Positions 16,102-24,471 are shown, numbered from the stretch's first letter. The stretch is 37,685 nt of DNA from Candidatus Thorarchaeota archaeon (GCA_016840685.1 JAEORX010000015.1:1-37685), one strand, 5' to 3'. Numbers and translations are program-made. Notes: generated from the sequence alone by a model not told the origin.

Positions 16102-16524
16102 CTATAGAAGCCCCGCCTTGATGTTCCATAGATAACTGAAGATTAGGAAGGCAACTCCTGCCATTATCATTCCCAGTATCATGAGTCTCGTTGCATAGCC
16201 TGGTTGGAAGACATACTTAGAAGCATAGTATACCAGTCCAAGTCCAGCAACACCGACAAGAATGATGACTGAGGCAACTATCCCTTCCATACCAAGCTGT
16301 TGGTCAATCCCTGGGGCAATTAGAATGGGGGCGCCGCTTTGACTCCCTGCAATGGCGGGCGGAGTTCGGACTAGAGTGTAGATGTTACCACCGAGAACAA
16401 ACAGTATAGCAAGGAACATGATGCCAAATATGACTGTGTCAGGGGGACGAGTAGGCATCCGAAAACTGGGTCTGCTGAGCCGTACTCTTGGCTTTACTAT
16501 GATTCTGGGCCACCAGGGCTTCAC
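16102..16524 (-). CDS. OSTC / OST3-OST6-like oligosaccharyltransferase subunit (candidate)
   Basis: The 140-residue protein has three membrane helices at about 31-53, 80-100 and 112-133, with a basic N-terminus (KPRVRLSRPSFRMP). Its loop-1 and helix-2 wording follows human OSTC/DC2: GGNIYTLVRTPPAI matches the G-G-x-I-Y-x-x-V-x-x-P-P pattern, then a Q-x-x-MEGI-x-x-S block (Q76, M79-E80-G81-I82, S85) and GLGLVYY. In eukaryotes this family is the oligosaccharyltransferase subunit that links STT3 to the Sec61 channel (OSTC) or forms the membrane part of OST3/OST6; the thioredoxin domain is absent here. The similarity is recalled, not computed. GTG 16524 has a GAGGTA Shine-Dalgarno and a TATA box. 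It is a single gene convergent with mptE. Confidence 0.75.
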   Translation of the reverse strand: MKPWWPRIIVKPRVRLSRPSFRMPTRPPDTVIFGIMFLAILFVLGGNIYTLVRTPPAIAGSQSGAPILIAPGIDQQLGMEGIVASVIILVGVAGLGLVYYASKYVFQPGYATRLMILGMIMAGVAFLIFSYLWNIKAGLL

Positions 16525-16560
16525 ATATCTTACCTCGAGCGGTTCACAATTTCTGTCTGC

Positions 16561-16568
16561 TTTTAAGA
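16561..16568 (-). promoter_or_regulatory. TATA box of the OSTC-like gene
   Basis: On the minus strand TCTTAAAA lies about 40 nt before the GTG start, with the purine-rich GAGGTA (16536-16531) between them. Confidence 0.5.
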
Positions 16569-16658
16569 CTTACGCGATATGCAATGTTGTACTAGCATTA
16601 CGACCTCATGCCACAACTGCTATTTGAGTGTGTAATTGATGAGAGAAAGTGAGAGAGA

Positions 16659-18788
16659 ATGTCTAAGCTGATGGTCATCACAGAGAAACCTACTGCGGCA
16701 AGACGTATTGCTCTTGCTCTGGATGAGAATAGAGCCCCTTCTGAGGTTAAGAGGAGTGGTGTGTCATACTATGACTGTAAGAGGGGAAACGATGACCTCA
16801 TTATTGTTTATGCACTTGGACACCTGTTTGAATTGAAACAGACTGTCAAGGGTTGGACCTACCCACGAACGGAAACTATGTGGGTTCCAAGATATGAGGT
16901 TGAGAAGAAGGCAGCTCAGACAAAGTCAATCATTAGTCTAATCAAGAGGCTATCAAAAAATGTAGACACTTTTGTTGTTGCAACGGACTACGACATCGAG
17001 GGAAGTCTAATCGGATATCTTACCTTGAAGCATGCCTGCAATGCAGATCCAAAGAGGGCTCGCAGGATGTTCTTCAGTGCTCTTACTGATGTAGAGATAC
17101 TGAATGCCTTTGATAATATGTCAGACACGCTAGACTTTCCTTTGATAGAGGCAGGTCATGTTAGACATGAGATTGATTGGTTGTATGGCATTAATCTTAC
17201 ACGAGCACTGACTCTTGCTGTAAAGAATACAGCAGGATGGTTCAAAATAATATCTACAGGAAGAGTTCAGGGTCCCACTCTTTCATTTGTGGCTGAGCGA
17301 GAACAGAAAATCAATCTGTTTGTGCCATGTCCGTTTTGGGTTGTCCGAGCAAGGACTCTGCATGATGGTGTGGATATTGAACTGGAGTATTCTAAGAAAC
17401 GTATTGCAACCGAAGGTGAAGCTAAACGAATTGTGGAAGATCTTAGCGGAAAAATGGCATGTGTTGAATCAATAAGCAGTAAGATTATCATTCAACCACC
17501 ACACCCACCATTCAATCTGAGTACCCTGCAGTCAGAGGCATTTCGCCATTTTGGTTTCAAACCGAGTAGAACGCTTGCCATTGCACAGGCGCTCTACTTA
17601 GACGCACTTATCTCATATCCTAGGACAAGCAGCGAGCAGTTACCAAAGACTATAGACATAGGGGAAATCCTCAGAGGGCTGGGAAGGATGAAGGATTATG
17701 CAGCAATGGTGAATCTGATAGTTCAAAGAAGTAATCTCACACCTGTACAAGGGAAGAAGACTGATCCAGCCCATCCTGCTATTCATCCCACAGGGACAAT
17801 GGCGTCAAGACGACTAACACCTAGTGAGAAGAAACTGTATGATTTGATTGCCCGAAGATTTCTTGCTCTCTTTGGTGAGGCCTCAGAGAGAGAACACCTC
17901 CGTGCTGACGTCAGATGTGAAGAGCATCTTCTCTATTTGCGAGGGCTTAGGATAAAGAAGCATGGTTGGATGCAGTTCTATGAACCGTATGCTGTAGTAC
18001 AGGAGAAAGAGCTTCCAAGGATATCTGAGGATGATTTGCTTCTATTGAGCCCTGTAGATAATGATGAGCGATACACCAAACCGCCAGCGCGGTTCAACCC
18101 TGCCAGTCTGTTGAAACTTCTAGAAAAGGAGAATCTAGGGACAAAGGCAACAAGAGCAAGAATTGTTGACTCTATCAAGTCTCGAGGCTATACACTCAAT
18201 GATAAGTTCGAGCTCTCCACTCTAGGCTACGCCCTCTATGAAACCCTCCAAAAGCACATACGAGAGATTCTCTCTCCCGAATTGACACGAAATCTAGAAA
18301 GTGAGATGGATGAGATTCAACAGAAAACAAAAAGCAGACGAGACGTATTATCAAGGGCTAAGAGGGATCTTCTACTGCTGCTTGAGAGTTTTGAGTCACA
18401 AGAGGAGGATATTGGAAACGATCTTGTGGCAGGTCTTCAGAGATATTGGAAATCGAGGGAGGAGTTTGGTGATTGTCCCAAGTGTGGCGAGGGCACGCTT
18501 CGAGTGATACGATCCTCAAAGACAGGAAAGAGGTTTATAGGCTGTTCCAACTACAGCGAGGAAAAGTGTGACCAGACATTTCCACTTCCGCAGAAGGGAG
18601 ATATACATCCTTTAGACAAGGCGTGTCCGTATTGTGGATACCAAATATTCCAAGTGATATCAAGCCGTAAAAAATGGGAAACTTGCATAAATTGGACAAA
18701 GTGTCCGGGAAGACAAGAGGAGCTCAAAGCCCTTGAGGAGCAACGGACTAAGCATGAACAGAAACTTCAGGAGGGGGCTGAAGAGTGA
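16659..18788 (+). CDS. topA: DNA topoisomerase I (type IA)
   Basis: The 709-residue enzyme relaxes negative supercoils by a transient 5'-phosphotyrosyl break. The Toprim domain holds E9 (VITEKP) and the acidic triad ATDYDIEGS (D110, D112, E114). The catalytic tyrosine is Y320 in LISYPRTSSEQL, and TGRVQGPTL is the nearby conserved helix. Two C-terminal zinc ribbons follow: CPKCGEGTLRV...GCSNY...KC, and CPYCGYQIFQV...CINWTKC. There is no helicase domain, so it is not a reverse gyrase. The stop codon overlaps the start of the next small zinc protein by 4 nt. Confidence 0.96.
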   Translation: MSKLMVITEKPTAARRIALALDENRAPSEVKRSGVSYYDCKRGNDDLIIVYALGHLFELKQTVKGWTYPRTETMWVPRYEVEKKAAQTKSIISLIKRLSKNVDTFVVATDYDIEGSLIGYLTLKHACNADPKRARRMFFSALTDVEILNAFDNMSDTLDFPLIEAGHVRHEIDWLYGINLTRALTLAVKNTAGWFKIISTGRVQGPTLSFVAEREQKINLFVPCPFWVVRARTLHDGVDIELEYSKKRIATEGEAKRIVEDLSGKMACVESISSKIIIQPPHPPFNLSTLQSEAFRHFGFKPSRTLAIAQALYLDALISYPRTSSEQLPKTIDIGEILRGLGRMKDYAAMVNLIVQRSNLTPVQGKKTDPAHPAIHPTGTMASRRLTPSEKKLYDLIARRFLALFGEASEREHLRADVRCEEHLLYLRGLRIKKHGWMQFYEPYAVVQEKELPRISEDDLLLLSPVDNDERYTKPPARFNPASLLKLLEKENLGTKATRARIVDSIKSRGYTLNDKFELSTLGYALYETLQKHIREILSPELTRNLESEMDEIQQKTKSRRDVLSRAKRDLLLLLESFESQEEDIGNDLVAGLQRYWKSREEFGDCPKCGEGTLRVIRSSKTGKRFIGCSNYSEEKCDQTFPLPQKGDIHPLDKACPYCGYQIFQVISSRKKWETCINWTKCPGRQEELKALEEQRTKHEQKLQEGAEE

Positions 18789-19018
18789 GTTTCTGTGCGA
18801 TTTGTGATCGTGTCGTAGTGGATCAAAAGGAGTTCTGCTATTACCATCAAGAGGCACTTGGGAGGCTTCAGGAAACATTTGAGGACTGGAGGAAAGCAAG
18901 CGGAATCGGATGGGAGGAGTATTTAGACAAGCTCTGTCAAATAGATGAAACTGGACAATGGGTACGAGAGGTTGCTGAACATATTAAGTCAAAAGACGGT
19001 CCTTCAACAAAGACATGA
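18785..19018 (+). CDS. Small zinc-finger-like protein coupled to topA
   Basis: The 77-residue protein starts at a GTG whose bases overlap the topA stop (GTGA), a sign of coupled translation. Residues 4-21 hold CAICDRVVVDQKEFCYYH, a CxxC...CxxH pattern that could bind one zinc. The rest is a helical segment with WRKASGIGWEEYLDKLC. I do not recognise a named family. The tight coupling suggests a partner or accessory of topoisomerase I. Its last 35 nt overlap the end of the oppositely oriented PAC-like gene. Confidence 0.6.
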   Translation: MSFCAICDRVVVDQKEFCYYHQEALGRLQETFEDWRKASGIGWEEYLDKLCQIDETGQWVREVAEHIKSKDGPSTKT

Positions 19019-19328
19019 GCTCCAACATTCGTTCTCTTGTCAGCGAGCTCATTCCGACAACAAGCATACAGGTCTGGTTTGTCCATGAAGCCACTCTCTC
19101 AGCGAGAGTCCGAACCAGAGTGCTATCAATCTCCTTAGTGAAGAACCCAACTGATGTGGGTTCAGACCGACCTTGTCCTGCGGGGATTGCCATAGCGGAA
19201 AGACCAAGTCTATACTCATCTGAATCTGAAATCAGGACAAGAAGCCCGTTTTTCAGACTCATAATACGTACCTTAATCGAGCCCGTAGAGGTTAATGATG
19301 AGAACTCGGATATGTCATCAAACTCCAT
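18984..19328 (-). CDS. Small protein resembling proteasome assembly chaperones PAC3/PAC4
   Basis: The frame encodes 114 residues from ATG 19328 (or 120 from ATG 19346). The predicted order is beta-strands (IKVRIMSLKNGLLVLISDS, YRLGLSAMAI), a T-S-V-G-F-F strand, a long helix (DSTLVRTLAERVASWT), another strand (QTCMLVVGMSS) and a final helix (RERMLELMSLLKDRL). This order and the S/T-x-x-L-A-x-x-x-A-x-x-T-N-Q pattern recall PSMG3/PSMG4, which are about 120 residues long. The opposite strand is open too, as an upstream extension of XPD, but that reading is compositionally odd and not XPD-like. A TATA box 32 nt before ATG 19328 supports this gene. Function by similarity only. Confidence 0.55.
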   Translation of the reverse strand: MEFDDISEFSSLTSTGSIKVRIMSLKNGLLVLISDSDEYRLGLSAMAIPAGQGRSEPTSVGFFTKEIDSTLVRTLAERVASWTNQTCMLVVGMSSLTRERMLELMSLLKDRLLT

Positions 19329-19356
19329 GATTATCAAGTATCCCATGTTGAGGCGG

Positions 19357-19364
19357 AATATATC
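19357..19364. promoter_or_regulatory. Possible bidirectional TATA box between PAC-like gene and XPD
   Basis: AATATATC reads as a TATA-like box on both strands. It lies 32 nt from ATG 19328 on the minus strand and about 70 nt from ATG 19432 on the plus strand, so it best fits the minus-strand gene but could serve both. Confidence 0.45.
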
Positions 19365-19431
19365 ACTAACGCATTGGTCCCAGAAGCAACAGGATTATCA
19401 AGGCTGTAGCCGGCAAATGGTTAGAGGTCTA

Positions 19432-21363
19432 ATGGCCGAAGAATCCTCAAGCTATACGGACTTCTTCCCGTATCCTGAAGCTCGTGATGGTCAAAATGAA
19501 ATGATGAAGAGAATTGAGGAGTCTGTAAAAGCTGGGCTCAATCTCTGTTCGGAAGCGCCTAATGGTTTTGGAAAGACATGTGTCACACTAAGCGGCGTAC
19601 TGCCATGGATAAAGGAGGAAGGAGGTAAGCTTCTCTACTGTGCACGTACTCATAGGCAACTTGATCGTGTCATGGAGGAACTCGACGAGATATCAAAGAA
19701 CAAAGATGTGTCTGGTGTTTCTTTCCGTGGGCGCCGACACATGTGCTTAAACACCTTTGTGCTTGAGAACGCTGATTTTGTGGCTCCGATTTCTGAGGTC
19801 TGTGGGCAGTTGAAAACCACTGGAAGATGTGCATTTTATGAGAATCTTCGTCGTGCTGGAGGTCCGGAAGACCTTCTGGAAAATATGCCGAAGAAGGTTC
19901 TTTCAGCCCCAGAGATTGCTAAGGTTGCCAGTAGTAGATCCCTGTGTCCATATGAACTTGCTAAGCGTCTGGCTAAAATAGTAGACGTCGTCGCTCTATC
20001 ATATCTTTATGTCTTTGATCCTTGGATACTTGATGTGTTCATTCCTGATCTTGAAACACCCCCTTCAAAGATGATACTTGTAGAGGATGAGGCTCACAAT
20101 GTCCCAGCGACAGCGCTAGAATCAGCCAGTGACTCATTAACCATTGGAACCATTAGACAGGCGTTACGCGAAGCCACAACTTACAATGATGAGGCGTCCA
20201 AGGATTTTATTCGTGCACTAGCCAAGATAGTCTTGGAACTCTCTTCAGACATGAAACAGGTTGAGGAGCGAACAGTAAATCCTCGTGCTATTGTAGAGTC
20301 TGTGATAAAGACTGCACAGCTCGAACATCAACCACAGATACTCTTCCATATGAGAGACTTGGGGACAAAGATCAGGAGAGGACTCCTGAAAGCTGGCAAG
20401 TTTCCCCGCTCTTTAATCCATAGAGTTAGTGAGTTCCTAGTCAGGTGGTTGAGGTGTACAGAAAGGGAGGACTATACCTTTTTGTTAGTGTCCAGTAGGG
20501 GATATGGAGAAAGTAGGAGGGTATCATTGGACCTTGTTGCATTGGATCCAACATCAGTCACAGAGAATATCTTGAAAATGGTTCATAGCTCAATTGCAAT
20601 TTCTGGCACAATGTCACCATTGGATGCATATGCTGAGATGTTGGGGTTAGGTCCGGATGCAGTCAAGGCAACTTTCCAGAGTCCTTTTGCCAGGAAAAAT
20701 AGACTTGGGTTGGTTGTCGATGGCGTGGATACTTCATTTCAGAACCGGAACAAATCGACTTTCAGATGTATTGTAGAACACTGCGCAGCAGTCGCAAATG
20801 CGACGCCAAGTAATACTGGGATTTTCACCTCCAGCTATTCAGTGGGAAAATCGCTTATGGAAGCAGGTCTTGAGAAACAACTCCGACGCAATCTCTTCGT
20901 GGAAAAGCCCGGGATGAAGGGTGCTGAGAATGACAAGTTGATTGATGAATTTAAAAGGTCAGGAGATCGAGGGGGATCAGTACTTCTTGGCGTACAGGGT
21001 GGTCGTAACTCCGAGGGCGGTGATTTTCCTGGATCAACAATGGAGAGTGTGGTGGTAGTGGGTGTGCCATATGCAAAACCCATCCCCAGAATGGAGGCCC
21101 TGATAAGCTATTACGATTCAAGATTCAATCAGAGAGGTAGAGATTATGCCTATGTTCTACCAGCAATGACTCGTGCCATCCAAGCGGCAGGCAGACCTGT
21201 GAGAAGGTTGGACGACAGAGGCGTGATTGTGCTGCTTGACCAACGGTTTGGTACACCATATCTCAGTAGGTTCATTCCAGCATGGTTGAAAGATGTCACA
21301 CAGCTTGTTCCAAATGACCCTAAGGTGACCTCACACCAGGTTGAGAGTTTTTTTAATGCCTAG
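19432..21363 (+). CDS. xpd: XPD/Rad3-family Fe-S helicase
   Basis: This 5'-3' DNA helicase of nucleotide excision repair type has Walker A EAPNGFGKT (41-49) and four Fe-S cysteines C105, C124, C133 and C172 (HMCLN, EVCGQ, GRCAF, SLCPYE). DEAH box D219-H222 (VEDEAHN), late motif GGDFPGSTMESVVVVGVPY and motif VI QAAGRPVRRLDDRG follow. With ATG 19432 the protein is 643 residues, a normal archaeal XPD size, and it begins TDFFPYPEARDGQ, the usual Q-motif region. The frame is open 417 nt further upstream, but that stretch is antisense to the PAC-like gene. It ends 4 nt inside the convergent RuvC-like gene. Confidence 0.93.
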   Translation: MAEESSSYTDFFPYPEARDGQNEMMKRIEESVKAGLNLCSEAPNGFGKTCVTLSGVLPWIKEEGGKLLYCARTHRQLDRVMEELDEISKNKDVSGVSFRGRRHMCLNTFVLENADFVAPISEVCGQLKTTGRCAFYENLRRAGGPEDLLENMPKKVLSAPEIAKVASSRSLCPYELAKRLAKIVDVVALSYLYVFDPWILDVFIPDLETPPSKMILVEDEAHNVPATALESASDSLTIGTIRQALREATTYNDEASKDFIRALAKIVLELSSDMKQVEERTVNPRAIVESVIKTAQLEHQPQILFHMRDLGTKIRRGLLKAGKFPRSLIHRVSEFLVRWLRCTEREDYTFLLVSSRGYGESRRVSLDLVALDPTSVTENILKMVHSSIAISGTMSPLDAYAEMLGLGPDAVKATFQSPFARKNRLGLVVDGVDTSFQNRNKSTFRCIVEHCAAVANATPSNTGIFTSSYSVGKSLMEAGLEKQLRRNLFVEKPGMKGAENDKLIDEFKRSGDRGGSVLLGVQGGRNSEGGDFPGSTMESVVVVGVPYAKPIPRMEALISYYDSRFNQRGRDYAYVLPAMTRAIQAAGRPVRRLDDRGVIVLLDQRFGTPYLSRFIPAWLKDVTQLVPNDPKVTSHQVESFFNA

Positions 21364-22124
21364 CTCGTTCCAGTCAATATGGCGTCCAATGACTGATTTC
21401 CGAGTATGATAGCTCGAGCCTCGTCTGTAGAGATTTCTCTTGTCCCGCGAGTGGACCGTTTTACAAGCAGTTTCAAAGATTTTACATGTCCCTCCTTGGG
21501 TTCAATGACCATGTCATTCTCTTCTAGAGGTCTTCCAGACCTTCCAGCGATGATTATTGCTGAGGTTTGATCGGATGTGATTCCACCTATGAGAGTTGTT
21601 CGATGTTCGTTCACAAGTTCAATGACCAGATTTGGGGATTCTTGTTTCATACTCCTGAGATACAATGCTGAAAATAACCTTGATCCAGTTCCTGTTCGAA
21701 CGATTGTGCGGCAATGCGTAAAGAGCCGAGTTACATAGGACTCTAGACGCGATGTCAGTTTAGCTGCAGCTCCAGGGGTTGTGAGTGAAGTTTTGAAGAC
21801 TATAACTCCATCAATGACTAGAGCCGCCCCAAATCGCATTCCAGGGTCAATGCCAATAACTGCAAGGGAAGGATTGTAGACATCATTGAGTTTGGCAAGA
21901 ATCTCAACCGACTTGAACTCTTGGTCTATGTTTTCATCCACAATGACAAGAGAATCATAGGCTTTGGCGTCATCGGCTGTTGAAATCACTACTTTCGCCT
22001 CGTCGCATCGAGAGTCCTCTGGTGGACAGACTATGAACTTGAGATGGAGTTTCTTCAGGAGCTCGATGACGAGATATAGTACCCGTGGGTTCTTTGTGGA
22101 TATTGCAACCTGCCACCTAGGCAT
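21360..22124 (-). CDS. RuvC/YqgF-fold RNase H-like protein next to radB
   Basis: The 254-residue protein (from ATG 22124; a GTG at 22154 is also open) has an N-terminal region of about 85 residues of its own. An RNase H-like core follows: SLAVIGIDPGMRFGAALV (D93), a strand TIVRTGTGSRL, VIELVNEHRTT (E173), and STDEARAIILG (D234). The D-E-D spacing and the N-E-H-R-T-T and D-E-A-x-A-I-I-L blocks match RuvC/RuvX-YqgF resolvase-type proteins. Such enzymes cut Holliday junctions or process RNA. It is divergent from radB, whose product handles recombination intermediates, which makes a resolvase-like role plausible but unproven. Confidence 0.65.
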   Translation of the reverse strand: MPRWQVAISTKNPRVLYLVIELLKKLHLKFIVCPPEDSRCDEAKVVISTADDAKAYDSLVIVDENIDQEFKSVEILAKLNDVYNPSLAVIGIDPGMRFGAALVIDGVIVFKTSLTTPGAAAKLTSRLESYVTRLFTHCRTIVRTGTGSRLFSALYLRSMKQESPNLVIELVNEHRTTLIGGITSDQTSAIIIAGRSGRPLEENDMVIEPKEGHVKSLKLLVKRSTRGTREISTDEARAIILGNQSLDAILTGTS

Positions 22125-22176
22125 GACAGCAGTCCTTCTAGATACGCTTATCACTCAAGGTGATGACAAGTAGGCA

Positions 22177-22878
22177 GTGAGATTGAATTTGATTCTTCCG
22201 TCTGGTGTATCATTGCTTGATCGCCTACTTAATGGAGGGCTTCACACAGGTCTTCTAACACATGTATATGGGGAGGCTGCTGCTGGAAAAACCACTCTTG
22301 CACTGCAGTTCGTAGCTAATGCATTCAGAATAAATTTTGGTTCCATCTATGTTAACTCCGAAGCCACACCACCTGTAAAACGGCTTGAACAAATCATGTC
22401 ACAATCATACAATGAAGCAGAGAAGCTGGTCAAGATTTTAGCTCCAAAGGGGTTCGATGAGCAAGGTGAGTTGATAGACAATTTGGAGCTGTATCTACGG
22501 GAGGAAATAAAGATCATAGTTGTTGACACTTTGACCAAATTTTATAGACTAGAGTTGGAGGACAAGAAGACAAATTACTTGAAACACAGGGAATTGAATA
22601 GACAAGTTGGCTTCTTGAAGGGACTTGCCAGAAATCATGATGTTGCAGTATTAGTTCTGAATCAGGTCAGAACACGACTGTCAGGTGTTGATGATTTTGA
22701 ACCTGTTGCAAAGAACATCTTGGACTATTGGTCTGACTACTCGATTAAACTAAGGGTCGCAAGAGGAACAGGGGAAAGGATTGTCAAGAAGACTGTCCCC
22801 ACAGACGAGTTTTCTGACGCAAAACTTTACTTGATTGAGAGGGGCTTCTCATCCGATAGGCCCCATGAGAAAGAGTGA
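22177..22878 (+). CDS. radB: Recombinase paralogue RadB
   Basis: The 233-residue RecA-fold protein lacks the N-terminal helix-hairpin-helix of RadA, which defines RadB. Walker A is GEAAAGKTT (32-40) and Walker B is KIIVVDTLTKFY. Near the C-terminus VLNQVRTR corresponds to loop L1/L2 of RadA relatives. RadB assists RadA and Hjc in archaeal recombination. GTG 22177 is the best start in frame with the N-terminal LPSGVSLLDRLLNGGL; a Shine-Dalgarno is weak. The last 4 nt overlap the start of carS. Confidence 0.9.
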   Translation: MRLNLILPSGVSLLDRLLNGGLHTGLLTHVYGEAAAGKTTLALQFVANAFRINFGSIYVNSEATPPVKRLEQIMSQSYNEAEKLVKILAPKGFDEQGELIDNLELYLREEIKIIVVDTLTKFYRLELEDKKTNYLKHRELNRQVGFLKGLARNHDVAVLVLNQVRTRLSGVDDFEPVAKNILDYWSDYSIKLRVARGTGERIVKKTVPTDEFSDAKLYLIERGFSSDRPHEKE

Positions 22879-23477
22879 AATTGTATAGCCAGACCGCAGA
22901 CATGGAGTATTACTTGATGTACGAGGAATTGGCCATCTTTGAACTATCGGTCTGGCTTGGACTATCTGCATGGATTGCGAATGCCACTCCTGTATTGGGT
23001 GGTGGAGGGAGCCCCATCGATGGTGGGAGGAATTTTCGTGATGGTCGACGAATACTGGGTGATAGCAAGACAATACGAGGATTCTTTGTGGGTGTATTTT
23101 TTGGAACACTTACAGGAACGGGGCAGTTTCTGGCCGCCCCCTATCTGCGACCAATACTTGCGCAGTTTGTAACCATAACACCGGAAATGGACTATGTCCT
23201 CAGTATTAGTATCCCAGTCGGATTTCTTTTATCGGTTGGGGCATTGACAGGCGATATGATTGGTTCATTCATCAAGAGAAGAGTGAATCTGAAGAGTGGT
23301 GACCCTTCGCCAGTTCTTGACCAGATAGGATTCATTATCATGGCTTTGATTTTTGCCTTCCCGCTCATGATGCCAAGTCCAATTTTTGTGGCTGTTTTAG
23401 TACTTACAACGCTCGGAATACACTGGCTTAGTAATGCACTTAGTTTCTTATTAGGACTGAAAAAGAATCCTTGGTAG
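22875..23477 (+). CDS. carS: CDP-archaeol synthase
   Basis: CarS joins CTP and digeranylgeranylglyceryl phosphate to make CDP-archaeol, the committed intermediate for archaeal phospholipids. The 200-residue integral membrane protein has about five helices and the family blocks NATPVLGGGGSPIDGG, DGRRILGDSKTIRGF, GALTGDMIGSFIKRR and SPVLDQIGF. This confirms ether-lipid biosynthesis of archaeal type. GTG 22875 overlaps the radB stop by 4 nt; ATG 22902 is an alternative start that would lose nine residues. Confidence 0.92.
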   Translation: MKLYSQTADMEYYLMYEELAIFELSVWLGLSAWIANATPVLGGGGSPIDGGRNFRDGRRILGDSKTIRGFFVGVFFGTLTGTGQFLAAPYLRPILAQFVTITPEMDYVLSISIPVGFLLSVGALTGDMIGSFIKRRVNLKSGDPSPVLDQIGFIIMALIFAFPLMMPSPIFVAVLVLTTLGIHWLSNALSFLLGLKKNPW

Positions 23478-23586
23478 ATTTGGGATAAGGAAAACCATAA
23501 AAGGTGACTCAAAAAACACTATTTCATCTACATCAACTCCACTGGACTGCTTAAAACTCCATGTGATTTGATGAGTACTCAAGTTT

Positions 23587-23594
23587 CTATAAAC
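23587..23594 (+). promoter_or_regulatory. TATA box of the CBS-domain gene
   Basis: CTATAAAC is centred about 21 nt before ATG 23611, so the mRNA should be nearly leaderless. This fits the lack of a Shine-Dalgarno there. Confidence 0.6.
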
Positions 23595-23610
23595 CGGAGT
23601 AGTCCTAACA

Positions 23611-24471
23611 ATGATGGTCAAGGATTGCATGCAAGCGGACGTAGTGCACATTTCAGTGCCAGGAACTAGAGAAGATGTTCTTCAATTGATGGCTGAAGAA
23701 CAGATTAATGGTGTTCCAGTTGTGAAGAAGGGTACCAAGTCACTTGTAGGAATAGTCACTAGAACTGATCTTCTCCGTAAAGCTGATGAAAATCAGCTTG
23801 CAATGCTCATGGTAAGAGACCCTGAAACTGTCACTCCTAGGACCGATGTTAAAACCGCTCTTAAGGTGATGATAGAGAAGGGGTACAGAAGACTTCCTGT
23901 CGTTGAGAAGGACGAACTGGTTGGCTTGGTTTCAATCCCTGATGTATTAGGATCAATACTTGAAGACAACAAGAAATTCGGATCACTGGAAATTGGTGAA
24001 TTCGTCACACGAACCATTAATGCTGTTTGGGAAAAAACTCCTCTTCCACTCTCATATTTGATAATGGAGATGGCTGGAAAGGATGGCCTTGTTGTACTTG
24101 GTGAGAGTGGAGGCGTTACTGGTATGATCACCGTCAGTGACTACATACGCCTTTCTGAGGTCACTGTAGAAAATAATATCTCACAGACCTTTAGTGGCAC
24201 AGACAGTTCGGTGGATTGGGGATGGACCTCGAAAGATTTTCTTGTCGTGACCAAGAAACTTCTTCGACTTCCAAGTAAAGAGGTTCGAGAGGTAATGACC
24301 AAGAATATCATCAACTTCAGCGAGATTACAACCGTGGCCGAATGTGTTAGAACTCTGAGGGTTGAGGACATTGACCAAGCACCCGTGTTGTCTGTCACTG
24401 GAAGCCTGGTTGGAATGATTGAAGACCGGTATCTATTACCTTTGGCTTTAAAAGCTCTAGATGAAGATTAG
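23611..24471 (+). CDS. Protein with four CBS domains
   Basis: The 286-residue protein is built of four CBS motifs at about 1-60, 65-120, 125-190 and 225-284, seen as repeats of the type M-x-x-D/N...INGVPVV...LVGIVTRTDLL, VTPRT...RRLPVVEKDELVGLVS and DIDQAPVLSV...LVGMIEDRYLL. CBS pairs bind adenosyl ligands (AMP, ATP, SAM) and act as energy-state sensors for linked proteins. No catalytic domain is attached, so it probably regulates a partner in trans; the partner is unknown. The convergent DP2 gene ends 4 nt inside its stop. Confidence 0.88.
   Translation: MMVKDCMQADVVHISVPGTREDVLQLMAEEQINGVPVVKKGTKSLVGIVTRTDLLRKADENQLAMLMVRDPETVTPRTDVKTALKVMIEKGYRRLPVVEKDELVGLVSIPDVLGSILEDNKKFGSLEIGEFVTRTINAVWEKTPLPLSYLIMEMAGKDGLVVLGESGGVTGMITVSDYIRLSEVTVENNISQTFSGTDSSVDWGWTSKDFLVVTKKLLRLPSKEVREVMTKNIINFSEITTVAECVRTLRVEDIDQAPVLSVTGSLVGMIEDRYLLPLALKALDED

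Noticed and set aside
16659-18788. Reverse gyrase
   Set aside because: Only the topoisomerase IA half is present; there is no N-terminal helicase domain and the neighbouring genes do not supply one in frame.
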